Of a stretch of DNA of 64,000 bases, positions 8,160-17,263 are shown one piece after another. This DNA is from JAVBPA01 sp031549925 (lineage in GTDB: Bacteria; Bacillota; Clostridia; Oscillospirales; CAG-272), in contig JAVBPA010000033.1 in NCBI GenBank assembly GCA_031549925.1, positions 26,276 to 90,275 of the forward strand, read 5' to 3'. Within the stretch, counting starts at the first letter, position 1. Each line of letters opens with the position of its first letter. The notes under the pieces are model-generated. The model saw only the letters and a program-made list of their open reading frames with translations. It had not been told where the DNA came from and did not search any database. The position numbers and the translations under genes are program-made.

Positions 8160-9146
8160 TCAATTAATATGGACACGCGGATCTACAACCGCATATAAAA
8201 TATCCGCAATTAAGGTGCCTACTTGCGTCAGAATTGCCATGAATAACAAATAAAACATAGAGAAAGGAATATCTCCGCTCATTATACAGTTATAAGCGGT
8301 AAAGCCGATACCCGGAATCGAAAACAATTGTTCGATAATCATTGCTCCGGCAAAAAGACTCGGTAAAGTACCGCCCAATATAGTAACAACAGGAATCATC
8401 GTGTTTCGGAAAGCGTGGCGGTTTATAACGATTTTTTCCGGCAATCCTTTTGCTCTTGCGGTTCGGATATAATCGGAGTTCAAAACTTCAAGCATGTTTG
8501 TCCTTGTATAACGCATCAAAAAACCTATGCTGACAATTGTTAATGTCGCGACTGGTAATATATAGTGAAGCATTACATCAAGGAATTGCCCTCCGGCGGT
8601 AAGTTGAGTATAGAAACGCCCTACTTTCCCGTTAAGCGGAAGCCAGCCGAGTTTTACGGCAAAAAGTAATTTTAAAACGGTTGCAAAGAAAAATGAAGGC
8701 AATGATATACCTACCAAGGCAAAAACAGTAACCGAATAATCAATTTTACTGTATTGTTTTCTTGCCGCCATAATTCCGAGCGGAATCGATATTGCCACTT
8801 CTAAAATCATAGTGGCAAGGCCCAGCCAAAATGAATCCCATATAACAGCTTTAAACTTTTCTGTGACAGGCATATTATAAGCCCAGGAATCACCGAAATT
8901 TCCTTTTAAAGCATTGCCAAGCCATTTAAAAAATCCGGTTATAGGATCAGAATCGATGTTATACAAGCGATTTAATTGGGAAAGACATTCGGTATAGCTT
9001 TTAGCTCCCGGTTTTGATGACATTTCACGGGCTTTCGCTTCAACGAATGAAGTCGGAAGGCATCGCATAATCGTATATATAACAATAGAAACAAGAAATA
9101 AAATCAGAATTGTAAGCAGTATACGGCGTATCAGAAATTTCCACAT
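8160..9146 (-). CDS. oppB: Oligopeptide ABC transporter permease OppB
   Basis: 328 residues with the normal OppB layout: a TM at 8-28, a periplasmic-type loop, then five TM segments. The EAA motif (RTARAKGLPEKIVINRHAFRN) lies near 230, followed by the C-terminal PGIG...DP pattern. Forms the translocation channel with OppC. It starts after a TAGGTC ribosome site and is separated from oppA by a 433-base spacer. Confidence 0.95.
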   Translation of the reverse strand: MWKFLIRRILLTILILFLVSIVIYTIMRCLPTSFVEAKAREMSSKPGAKSYTECLSQLNRLYNIDSDPITGFFKWLGNALKGNFGDSWAYNMPVTEKFKAVIWDSFWLGLATMILEVAISIPLGIMAARKQYSKIDYSVTVFALVGISLPSFFFATVLKLLFAVKLGWLPLNGKVGRFYTQLTAGGQFLDVMLHYILPVATLTIVSIGFLMRYTRTNMLEVLNSDYIRTARAKGLPEKIVINRHAFRNTMIPVVTILGGTLPSLFAGAMIIEQLFSIPGIGFTAYNCIMSGDIPFSMFYLLFMAILTQVGTLIADILYAVVDPRVHIN

Positions 9147-9579
9147 AATTGACCTATAAAAATATATTTAAAATTGAGATGATTATCAACAATTAATATT
9201 GATTATTAAAATTATATTATAAAAATAAATCCTTTTATTTAATTATAAGCAGATAAATTATTTCTTTCGTGTTAATATTTTATCTAAATGTAGATTGTTT
9301 CGGAAATATAATACATAATATATATAATTATACACAAGATATTTTAAAATAAATAGCTTATAAAAATAGAATAGGGTATATTTTATCTATAAATTCCATT
9401 TAAATAGTATACATAATAATAATTAATTTGCAATATTTATTTTTTGGCAATAAATTTAATCAAGTCCAACAAACTATTTAAAACAACAGAATGTCGGACT
9501 TGATACTTAATATTTGATACTTGATACTTGATATCAAATACTCAAAAAATAATTACAAACTAATATCTATATTGAAAAA
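9147..9579 (-). other. oppA-oppB intergenic spacer with hairpin and direct repeats
   Basis: No gene is visible in these 433 bases. In the transcript (minus strand) a 12-bp stem with one G-U pair (9493-9504 with 9459-9470, loop 22) sits about 75 bases after the oppA stop, without a strong U run. Just before it lie repeats of TGATACT and a small palindrome (TATTTGATA near 9511 with TATCAAATA near 9533). I infer a partial terminator or mRNA-stabilising element that favours oppA expression over the permease genes. Confidence 0.5.
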
Positions 9580-12006
9580 TTATTTTGCGATTTCGTTTAC
9601 TTCCAAAAGTTCAATATCGTTTGCCCAGCCCCAATATGTCGTAATATCAGGGGTGATTGTATCGATAACAATTCTTTCAGAGCTGAATATAATTATATTT
9701 TGTCTTTGATAAATTGGTATTTCACATGCCCAGTCAATGATAATATCAAGACAACTCTTATAAGTGGATTTTCTGTAATCCTGATCGGAGTTCATACGCG
9801 CGTCTACAATTAATTTGTCAAGAGTCGCATCGTTTATATGATAATGATTAGAACCGCTTCCGCTGTCGGAAATACCGGAGCTGTGATAGACCTGATACAT
9901 ATCGGGATCAATTGTTGCGCCCCATGCTGCAACCCAAAGTTCCTGAGTTCCCGCATCAAGACGTTCCCACAATAAACCGGAATCAGATAAATCGTTTATT
10001 TCAAGAGTAATACCTATATTTTTAAATGCTGCTGATGCGTTTGATATTACCTGGAAGCTGGGGTGATCTCCCTTGCCGTCTCCCGGAATTAATATTTCGT
10101 AAGAAAGCTTTGTTCCTTCGGGAGCCGCTGTAAATTTTTTGCTTGCTTCATCGTAAGTGAATCCTGCAGATTTCAAATATCCGATTGCAGCTGTCAAAGC
10201 TGCCGCATATTTATCTTCCGCACTCATTGTATCTGTGTAAATATCTTTTCCGTCAACATCTACTGAAAAAGCAACTTTATAATCAGGATCAGATTTTTGA
10301 GGAGCAGCCCATGATGTGTTTGAAATAGGATAATTTATAACCGATGCAGCATCTCCGTAAAAGCTGTTTATTGCTACATCGCGGTAAACGGAAATTACAG
10401 TTGCTAAACCCTTACGTAAATTTTTTGATTCTGTTGATGAAGAATTGCTTCCGACGCGTACTGTATCGGAATTCAATCCTATATAACCATATCCTAAGTT
10501 ATCGACGGCATTTGTTGTTATTATATTACCGGTGATATCTCCGTTGTTTATTTTGCGTATTTCATCAAATTTCGATTTTGAACCGCTCGGATTTGATATA
10601 TCAGCGTCGCCTGATTCAATAGCCGTGATTTTATCTGCTTCAAGCATTTCCTTGTATTGCAAGAAAGCTATTTTCGGACAGCCCTTATAATAGTTTTCAT
10701 TTGCTTCATAATAAACTACTTCGTTTTTGTATTCTATAAATTTATAAGGACCCGCACCCATCGGAGCAGATGTTTTTAATGCAACATTGGATAAATCGCC
10801 GTAGTCGTGACCGAACTTATTGTTTTTATAATCGTATTTATCGGTTTCGCCGTAGTAATGAAGCGGAGCAATTTGTATTCCGCAAATTGAATAAATAGCG
10901 GAAGCTTCAAAGCCTTCTGTCGTAACTTCAACTGTATATTGTCCTGTTTTCTTAATACCTTCTATATTCGGTATTCCGTCAGCGCTCATAGATTCATCTT
11001 TTGAACCGTATTCCGAAATGAATCTAAGATTTGCTGTTCCGAGAACATCTGTTTCATCGGCTTTTTCGGTATCCCAATATAAAACCGGATCTCCGCCGTA
11101 AGAAGTGTAGCATTCATTATAATAATCTTCAAGGGTCGGATATGATGATTTTAAATCATAAGATTTTCCGTTGACAGCCGTCACAAAGTTACCGGATTCA
11201 TCCAAATCACCGTATCCCCATGTGAGCATACCGAAAGCAACTCTAAGACCTTCGTTATCTTTTATTTCATCAGGAGTTTTGTCCAATAATGCGGCATAAT
11301 CTTCCAAATAATTTTCTAAGCAGTGATCTATAATAGCTTGAATATCTTCCATCCAAACTTCCTTTAAAGTATTCCAATAGGAGGTTTGAACAGCTTCTGT
11401 CCAAGAATCATTTGCCGACCATTTGTGATCAGCTCCTGCTTTGAATATATCGGTTGTATATTGTTCATATTTTTTATAGACTTCATCTGACGTTTGTGTC
11501 AAATAATTTTTAAGACCTATTATTTTATATGATGAAAGAGTAGTAGCTCCTACATATGACGGATCAAGATATACATAGTAATTAAAAATAATATCATCAG
11601 CGGTCATTTCGGTGCCGTCTGAAAATTTAACGCCTTTTTTCAAGGTTATCTTATATGTCGTTTTATCGTCTTCCTGGTTAACCTTAATATCCGAAATACC
11701 GGTATATTTGTACGGTGTTCCGTTATATGAAACTGTTTCCCCTCTTATCGAATTGTAGATTATTCCTCCAACGCGATCCGTTGTTAAAAGAGATAATTGC
11801 GTCATACCTACGATATCCATATCGTATGCGGTTTCGGCAAAAAACGGGCTGAATTTTAAACTTAATTTGTCGGTTGCCACGACAAGCGGAGTCGTTATAG
11901 TCGGAGCTGTCGCAAGTTTTGTACATGATATAGACATTGAAGCGATCATTATAAAAACGATAGCCAAAGTAAATATCTTAACATAGCTTTTTTTGATTTT
12001 CATCAT
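9580..12006 (-). CDS. oppA: Oligopeptide ABC transporter substrate-binding lipoprotein OppA
   Basis: 808 residues, much larger than the usual 520-600 of SBP_bac_5 proteins. The lipoprotein signal has its lipobox cysteine at 28 (SISC). Family features are visible: KITLKKGVKFSDGTEMTADDI near 120-140, GAGPYKFIEYK near 425 and a C-terminal lobe with LWVAAWGATIDPD near 710. Extra sequence of about 200 residues separates the early core from the middle lobe (about 150-350). The AGGAGG ribosome site at 12010-12015 lies 3 bases from the first ATG and 6 from the second (12003); the second may be the real start. Confidence 0.93.
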   Translation of the reverse strand: MMKIKKSYVKIFTLAIVFIMIASMSISCTKLATAPTITTPLVVATDKLSLKFSPFFAETAYDMDIVGMTQLSLLTTDRVGGIIYNSIRGETVSYNGTPYKYTGISDIKVNQEDDKTTYKITLKKGVKFSDGTEMTADDIIFNYYVYLDPSYVGATTLSSYKIIGLKNYLTQTSDEVYKKYEQYTTDIFKAGADHKWSANDSWTEAVQTSYWNTLKEVWMEDIQAIIDHCLENYLEDYAALLDKTPDEIKDNEGLRVAFGMLTWGYGDLDESGNFVTAVNGKSYDLKSSYPTLEDYYNECYTSYGGDPVLYWDTEKADETDVLGTANLRFISEYGSKDESMSADGIPNIEGIKKTGQYTVEVTTEGFEASAIYSICGIQIAPLHYYGETDKYDYKNNKFGHDYGDLSNVALKTSAPMGAGPYKFIEYKNEVVYYEANENYYKGCPKIAFLQYKEMLEADKITAIESGDADISNPSGSKSKFDEIRKINNGDITGNIITTNAVDNLGYGYIGLNSDTVRVGSNSSSTESKNLRKGLATVISVYRDVAINSFYGDAASVINYPISNTSWAAPQKSDPDYKVAFSVDVDGKDIYTDTMSAEDKYAAALTAAIGYLKSAGFTYDEASKKFTAAPEGTKLSYEILIPGDGKGDHPSFQVISNASAAFKNIGITLEINDLSDSGLLWERLDAGTQELWVAAWGATIDPDMYQVYHSSGISDSGSGSNHYHINDATLDKLIVDARMNSDQDYRKSTYKSCLDIIIDWACEIPIYQRQNIIIFSSERIVIDTITPDITTYWGWANDIELLEVNEIAK

Positions 12007-12054
12007 TGTCCTCCTGTATTATTTATTATTTGTTTGTATAATTTTCCTCATAGT

Positions 12055-12083
12055 ATTATATCATAGCAAGAAATAGTTGTCAA
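12055..12083 (-). promoter_or_regulatory. Consensus promoter of the opp operon
   Basis: On the minus strand TTGACA (12083-12078), a 17-base spacer and TATAAT (12060-12055): a perfect sigma-A match, about 50 bases upstream of oppA. Confidence 0.88.
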
Positions 12084-12158
12084 CAAAATAAAATATAAAA
12101 TGAATTATTAATTAAGAAATATTGTTTTAATTATTATGGGAATATTATTTTATTTTTA

Positions 12159-12187
12159 TTTACTTGATGTCTTTTATATGATATAAT
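12159..12187 (+). promoter_or_regulatory. Probable promoter of the 6-phosphogluconate dehydrogenase gene
   Basis: TATAAT at 12182-12187 with TTTACT 17 bases upstream (12159-12164). The -10 is perfect and the -35 weak. It lies 46 bases before the start codon, after which GAGAGG at 12215-12220 provides the ribosome site. Confidence 0.6.
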
Positions 12188-12233
12188 GCGTCTGACAATG
12201 ATAATTTAATATAAGAGAGGATAATGTGGTTTT

Positions 12234-13697
12234 ATGATAAAATACGATATCGGTCTTGTAGGACTTGCCGTTATGGGTGAAAATCTGGCTATTAATATTG
12301 AGTCAAAAGGTTTTTCGGTAGCGGTTTATAACCGTACTGTTTCAAAAGTCGACGATTTTATTTCCGGACGGGCCGAAGGTAAAAACATCGGAGGAGCGGC
12401 TTCGCTTGACGGTCTTGTTTCGATGCTGAAAACTCCTCGTAAAATATTACTTATGATAAAAGCGGGCGATCCTGTAGATGAAATGATAGAAACTTTATTA
12501 CCTATTCTTGATAAAGGCGATATTATTATAGACGGCGGAAATTCACATTTTCCGGATACTTCCCGAAGAACCGCTTATGTCGAATCAAAAGGCTTGCTTT
12601 ATATAGGTACGGGAGTTTCCGGCGGAGAAGAAGGCGCGCTGCTTGGTCCTTCGATGATGCCCGGAGGATCACCCGCGGCATGGGAGCATGTTAAACCTAT
12701 TTTACAGGCTGTAAGCGCGCAAACTGATGATGGATTTCCCTGCTGCGATTGGGTCGGAGAAGGAGGAGCCGGTCATTTTGTTAAAATGGTGCATAACGGT
12801 ATAGAATACGGTGATATGCAATTGATTTGCGAAACTTATGATATTATGCGCGGCGCATTGGGTATGAGTGCACCGGAAATGTATGAGGTTTTCGCTAAAT
12901 GGATGAACACTGAACTTGACAGTTATTTAATAGAAATAACAAGAGATATTCTTGCTTACCGTGATTATGACGGAGAACCGCTGGTAAACAGGATTCTTGA
13001 CACGGCAGGCCAAAAGGGAACAGGGAAATGGACCGCTATATCAGCTCTTGACGAAGGAGTTTCTCTTACATTGATAGCGGAGGCTGTTTATGCGCGTTGT
13101 CTTTCTGCGATGAAAGAGGAAAGAGTTTATGCTTCCGGTTTGTTAAAAAGCGGTATAGAAAACAAACCGATGTATTCTGAAGAAGAAAAAATAAAATTAT
13201 TGGAAACATTACGCGGAGCCTTGCTTGCCGCGAAAATAATTAGTTATGCTCAAGGATATGCTCTTATGCGGTCGGCTGCCAAAACATACGGCTGGAATTT
13301 AAATTACGGAGGTATAGCCCTGATGTGGAGGGGCGGTTGTATAATACGTTCTGTATTTTTAGGCAGAATAAAAGAAGCTTACGATAGAAATCCTTCGCTT
13401 ACAAATTTATTGCTTGATCCGTATTTTACACAAAAAATAAACGAACTTGCTCCGTCATTGAGAGAAGCGGTTATAAACGGCGTAAAATGCGGAGTATCAA
13501 TACCGGCTTTTTCGGCGGCTCTTTCATATTTTGACGGTTATAGGAGTGCGAATCTTCCGGCAAATCTTCTCCAGGCGCAGAGAGATTATTTCGGAGCTCA
13601 TACATACGAGCGCGTTGACAATCCCAGAGGGAAATTTTTTCACACAAACTGGACAGGTCACGGAGGAACAACCGCCGCCAGTGAATACACGGTTTAG
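12234..13697 (+). CDS. gnd: 6-phosphogluconate dehydrogenase, decarboxylating (NADP type)
   Basis: 487 residues, usual for the long Gnd form. It converts 6-phosphogluconate to ribulose 5-phosphate and CO2 in the oxidative pentose phosphate pathway. The N-terminal Rossmann fold shows GLVGLAVMG (7-15), NRTVSK (33-38, a 2'-phosphate-binding pattern suggesting NADP) and GGNSH (101-105). The substrate loop GVSGGEEGA (127-135) and the catalytic block HFVKMVHNGIEYGDMQ (181-196, K184 and E191) are intact, followed by the all-helical C-terminal domain with GQKGTGKW. No glucose-6-phosphate dehydrogenase gene is adjacent. Confidence 0.97.
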   Translation: MIKYDIGLVGLAVMGENLAINIESKGFSVAVYNRTVSKVDDFISGRAEGKNIGGAASLDGLVSMLKTPRKILLMIKAGDPVDEMIETLLPILDKGDIIIDGGNSHFPDTSRRTAYVESKGLLYIGTGVSGGEEGALLGPSMMPGGSPAAWEHVKPILQAVSAQTDDGFPCCDWVGEGGAGHFVKMVHNGIEYGDMQLICETYDIMRGALGMSAPEMYEVFAKWMNTELDSYLIEITRDILAYRDYDGEPLVNRILDTAGQKGTGKWTAISALDEGVSLTLIAEAVYARCLSAMKEERVYASGLLKSGIENKPMYSEEEKIKLLETLRGALLAAKIISYAQGYALMRSAAKTYGWNLNYGGIALMWRGGCIIRSVFLGRIKEAYDRNPSLTNLLLDPYFTQKINELAPSLREAVINGVKCGVSIPAFSAALSYFDGYRSANLPANLLQAQRDYFGAHTYERVDNPRGKFFHTNWTGHGGTTAASEYTV

Positions 13698-13805
13698 TTT
13701 GTGTTTTTAAACTACCAAAACTATTAAAACAGTATTTTTTGCGGATATATGGATTTTTAATTATTATTTAAAATATTAAATAAAATAACACGGAGTTAAA
13801 ATAAA

Positions 13806-15185
13806 ATGCAAAAACCTAATATTCTTTTTGTTTTTTCGGATCAGCAAAGATGGTGCGACTTAGGTTTCCGCAATCCGGATATAATAACCCCAAGACTTGA
13901 TCAATTCGCCCGTGAAGGAACATCGGTAAGCAATTTCTATTCCAATTGTCCGGTTTGTGTTCCGGCGAGAGGAACACTGCTGACGGGACTTTATCCCAAA
14001 AAACACGGAGCTATAACAAATGATTTCCGCGTATACAACGAAACCAGATCAATAGCCAATGTTTTAAATGAAAACGGGTATGATACCGCTTATATAGGTA
14101 AATGGCATCTCGGAGGAGTTCCGAGAGATCAATTTATCACGGAAGAGAAACGTCTCGGATTTAAATATTGGCGGGGTTGCAATTGTAATCACCATTATTT
14201 AAAATCATATTATGATGACAACGATAATGTACGTCACGCGGAAGAAGGATATGAACCGCGTATTCAAACCCGCTTAGCACTCGAATATCTTGATTCAACC
14301 GAACGCGGTAAACCTTTTGCTTTGTATCTTTCGTTCGGAACACCGCATGATCCTTATGAATTTGTTCCTCAGGAAACGCGTGAATTATACAATCCCGAAA
14401 ATTTTACGCTTAGGAAGAATGTTTCGTTCCCGGCATTGCGTTCTCAAACCATAAAATTCGACGAAACCAATATGAGATCACAGATTCAAGGTTATTTTGC
14501 ACACATTACCGAGCTTGATAACGCTATGGGCGCGCTGCTTGATAAACTGGACGAAATTGGAGAAGCGGAAAATACAATCGTCATATATACATCAGATCAC
14601 GGAAATATGCTTGGTTCACACGGTTATACCGATAAACAGCTTCCTTATGAGGAATCGTCACGTATCCCTTTTATAGCCCGTTACGGCAAAAAGCTGAAAG
14701 GCGAAAAGGGGAGTATATCAAGCTTGGTGGATTTAACACCGACTATTCTTTCGCTTGCGGGAATTGATATAACAAACGAAAAATTTGACGGAAAAGACCG
14801 CTCTGCTATGCTGCTGGGTGAAGAGGACGGAGGAGGGGCATATTGTGTCGAATATATCCCCTGTCATCAGGCAACGCTCAGAGGAAGCGGTGAATGGCGT
14901 TTGCTCAGATACGGAGACTATAAGATAGTACGCGGCCCGTATAAAAATTCCGATGAAAATGAATGGGAAACCGAACTTTATGATTTGAAAAATGATCCGT
15001 ATGAATTAAATAATGTCGCAAAAGATGAAAAATACAAAAATATTTTAGACGATATGATATTCCGAATAGACGGCGAAGTGGCGAAACATGACGCATACCA
15101 AACATGGACAGAATTTATCCGCAAAAACGGTTATACGGAATTTTGGAATGAAAGCCAGAAATATTTCGGGCTTGAAGGGCTTTAA
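13806..15185 (+). CDS. Type I sulfatase, probably cytoplasmic
   Basis: 459 residues, no signal peptide. The formylglycine motif is C51-V-P-A-R55 followed by GTLLTG, so the cysteine-type precursor would need an anaerobic radical-SAM or other maturase encoded elsewhere. Metal and active-site residues include D12 (FSDQQRW), K99-W-H101 and D264-H265 (SDHGNMLGSHG). It would hydrolyse a sulfate ester, probably on an imported carbohydrate; phosphonate monoester hydrolases share this fold and remain possible. It starts 108 bases after gnd and may be co-transcribed with it. The ribosome site (CGGAG) is about 9 bases before the ATG. Confidence 0.9.
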   Translation: MQKPNILFVFSDQQRWCDLGFRNPDIITPRLDQFAREGTSVSNFYSNCPVCVPARGTLLTGLYPKKHGAITNDFRVYNETRSIANVLNENGYDTAYIGKWHLGGVPRDQFITEEKRLGFKYWRGCNCNHHYLKSYYDDNDNVRHAEEGYEPRIQTRLALEYLDSTERGKPFALYLSFGTPHDPYEFVPQETRELYNPENFTLRKNVSFPALRSQTIKFDETNMRSQIQGYFAHITELDNAMGALLDKLDEIGEAENTIVIYTSDHGNMLGSHGYTDKQLPYEESSRIPFIARYGKKLKGEKGSISSLVDLTPTILSLAGIDITNEKFDGKDRSAMLLGEEDGGGAYCVEYIPCHQATLRGSGEWRLLRYGDYKIVRGPYKNSDENEWETELYDLKNDPYELNNVAKDEKYKNILDDMIFRIDGEVAKHDAYQTWTEFIRKNGYTEFWNESQKYFGLEGL

Positions 15186-15265
15186 GATTAACTTAAAATT
15201 TAGATTCGAAACAACAGTTTATAATATAAAAAACCTAAAAGGATTTATATTATATCATATATTGT

Positions 15266-16021
15266 TTAATTTGTTTGCTTCGGTTTTGATTGTCTTTGTT
15301 TTTTTGCGGGCTGCTCGGATTTTTTGATTTTTTGGAAATCCACAAGCTCGTGAAAAGAATTGATAACGTCGCAAAGTCCTCCTACAGCTCCGATAAGTCC
15401 GAGTTTTACCGCTTCCGAACCGTCAATAATACTTCCGATATCGGTTGCGATTTCGTCCGTTCGCATCATAAGCGTACGAATCGCTTCCGGATCGGCTTTT
15501 GAATGTGCTCCGATAAATGAAAGTATACGTTCCTGCATTTTACTGAAAAAATAATAAGTTTGAGGAGCGCCGATAACTGTTCCGTTAATACGTACCGGAT
15601 GGAGCGTCATTGTGGCGGTCGGAACAATAAAAGATCGTTTTGCTGATATGGCAAGCGGAACTCCGATAGAATGTCCGCCTCCGAGAACAAGCGAAACCGT
15701 AGGTTTTGTCATGGACGCAATCATTTCTGCTATTGCTAGTCCGGCTTCAACATCTCCTCCTATAGTGTTTAAAACGATTATAAGACCATCGATCGATTCA
15801 TCCAGTTCTATTGCGATAAGGAGCGGTATCACATGTTCATATTTAGTGGTTTTGTTACCGCTTCCGAGAAGATAATGACCTTCAATTTGACCGATAACAG
15901 AAAGGCATTGCAGTCTGAGTCCCCCTCCGACAGCCGTGATTGTACCGTTTTTGATGACATTTTCTATTTGAATTTCCTGTTCTTTTATCTCGAGTTCCTG
16001 ATTCTCTTGTTCGTTTATCAT
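15266..16021 (-). CDS. tepA: ClpP-like serine protease of the TepA family
   Basis: 251 residues from the ATG at 16021, chosen because GAGG lies 6 bases before it; the in-frame ATG at 16033 has no ribosome site. The ClpP-type fold carries Ser118 in GGGHSIGVPLA, His141 in TLHPVR and Asp189 in RTDEIATD, with spacings close to the ClpP triad. A Glu/Gln-rich N terminus and a Lys/Gln-rich C terminus flank it. TepA-like proteins are cytoplasmic homologues of ClpP linked in Bacillus to protein export and spore outgrowth. No Clp ATPase gene lies nearby. It is convergent with the sulfatase and divergent from pduL. Confidence 0.88.
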   Translation of the reverse strand: MINEQENQELEIKEQEIQIENVIKNGTITAVGGGLRLQCLSVIGQIEGHYLLGSGNKTTKYEHVIPLLIAIELDESIDGLIIVLNTIGGDVEAGLAIAEMIASMTKPTVSLVLGGGHSIGVPLAISAKRSFIVPTATMTLHPVRINGTVIGAPQTYYFFSKMQERILSFIGAHSKADPEAIRTLMMRTDEIATDIGSIIDGSEAVKLGLIGAVGGLCDVINSFHELVDFQKIKKSEQPAKKQRQSKPKQTN

Positions 16022-16115
16022 GAAAAACCTCATTTATTTAATAATTCGCATATAATTTTTAATATAAATATAGTATAATATCTATTATAAAAATTATACT
16101 TGGAGGATTTTTTTA

Positions 16116-16691
16116 ATGGCAAATAAAGTTTTGGTTGAAACATCGGCAAGACATGTTCACTTGACGGATTCGCAGGTTGAAGCGCTGTTTGGAGCGGGTG
16201 CGAAATTAACAAATAAAAAAGAATTAAGCCAGCCCGGACAATACGCCTGCGAAGAACGCGTGACAATAATCGGACCCAAAAAATCGATAGCGAATGTTAT
16301 AATATTAGGGCCGACTCGTCCCGCCGGGCAAGTTGAAATTTCATTTACAGACGCCCGCACGCTCGGAGTTGACGCGCCTGTCCGTGAAAGCGGAAAAGTT
16401 GAAGGAACACCCGGAATTAAACTTGTCGGACCGGCAGGAGAAATTGATTTAGAACAGGGTGTTATCATAGCGAAACGTCACATTCATACAAATCCGGAAC
16501 AAGCTGCTGAAATGGGTGTTTCCGATAAACAAATTGTATGCTTGAAAATAGAATCCGAACGCACTACTGTATTCGGCGATGTTCTGGTTCGCGTAAGTCC
16601 GGATTTTAATACTGCGGTTCATATTGATACGGATGAATCGAACGCCGCCTGCGCTTTCGGCAAATGCTACGGGGAAATAATAGTACAATAA
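16116..16691 (+). CDS. pduL: Phosphate propanoyltransferase (PduL-type phosphotransacylase)
   Basis: 191 residues. Exchanges CoA for phosphate on acetyl- or propanoyl-CoA, yielding the acyl-phosphate used by acetate kinase for ATP. The two zinc-binding motifs are present: H13-V-H15 (ARHVHLT) and H122-I-H124 (KRHIHTN), plus the paired half-domains of the family. The N terminus starts directly at the catalytic domain, with no microcompartment-targeting peptide, and no shell genes are nearby, so a housekeeping fermentative role is more likely than propanediol use. Strong ribosome site TTGGAGG. TATAAT at 16074-16079 may be its -10. Confidence 0.93.
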   Translation: MANKVLVETSARHVHLTDSQVEALFGAGAKLTNKKELSQPGQYACEERVTIIGPKKSIANVIILGPTRPAGQVEISFTDARTLGVDAPVRESGKVEGTPGIKLVGPAGEIDLEQGVIIAKRHIHTNPEQAAEMGVSDKQIVCLKIESERTTVFGDVLVRVSPDFNTAVHIDTDESNAACAFGKCYGEIIVQ

Positions 16692-16878
16692 ATTTTTTGC
16701 GGTATGCGAATTCAAAGCGGTAATTTCAAAATCAGCGGTTTCGTAAGAAGTTTGATAAAAGATAAAAATACCTCTTCTTTTATTCCGGAACAAACATCTG
16801 TATTTTGCATATTATATTAACGTATACTACCGAACGTTGATATATTCATATGTATGTAATGAGGAAGGCGTTATTTTT

Positions 16879-16959
16879 ATGAAAATTGTTATAGTAAAAT
16901 CACCGGCTTTTTTCCGTCCGTTTTTACGGAAATTATTCAAAATAAAAAAGAAAAAATAA
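16879..16959 (+). CDS. spoVM: Stage V sporulation protein SpoVM, 26 residues
   Basis: Exactly 26 codons, the length of Bacillus SpoVM, in a spacer of 572 bases. It begins MKIVIVKSP, places proline at residue 9 as in Bacillus SpoVM, and continues as an amphipathic basic helix ending KIKKKK. SpoVM sits on the convex forespore membrane and recruits the SpoIVA coat basement layer. AGGAAGG lies 10 bases upstream. Remaining spacer 16692-16878 holds nothing I can name; a mother-cell sigma-E promoter would be expected but I cannot place it firmly. Identification rests on length, N terminus and Pro9. Confidence 0.8.
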   Translation: MKIVIVKSPAFFRPFLRKLFKIKKKK

Positions 16960-16996
16960 TTACTTGTATATTTTTTACATAACAAAATTATTTTAC

Positions 16997-17029
16997 CGCC
17001 GGCATTGCCGGCGATTTTTTCTTTTTTTG
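16997..17029 (+). terminator. Terminator after spoVM
   Basis: A GC-only 7-bp stem (CGCCGGC at 16997-17003 with GCCGGCG at 17007-17013) with a 3-base loop and a long T-rich tail. Confidence 0.9.
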
Positions 17030-17175
17030 GCTATTTTTTTAATTCAATGTAAAATCACAATTTTAATAAATAATTTTCTTTTAAATGTTTTTACAAAGGA
17101 AATAATAAAAAAATCCGGAAAGAATTTTAATGTAAAAAGAGAATGTGGACTAATTTTTAATTCTGTTTAAAACAC

Positions 17176-17204
17176 TTGTAATAAATAGACAAAACTGTTA
17201 TACT
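17176..17204 (+). promoter_or_regulatory. Possible promoter of the galactokinase gene
   Basis: TTGTAA at 17176-17181, 17-base spacer, TATACT at 17199-17204; one or two mismatches in each hexamer. It lies 60 bases before the start codon, which has TGGAGA as ribosome site. Confidence 0.5.
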
Positions 17205-17263
17205 GTCATATATCTGTATACAAGATTTATTTTTGATTAAAATAAATGGAGAATATTTAAAAC

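Noticed and set aside
15360..15875. Plus-strand frames opposite the TepA gene
   Set aside because: The minus-strand reading has the intact ClpP-type triad; these frames show no domain and no ribosome sites.
16800..16878. Sigma-E promoter for spoVM
   Set aside because: Several CATATT- and TATACT-like hexamers occur, but none has the correct spacing clearly enough to report as a feature.
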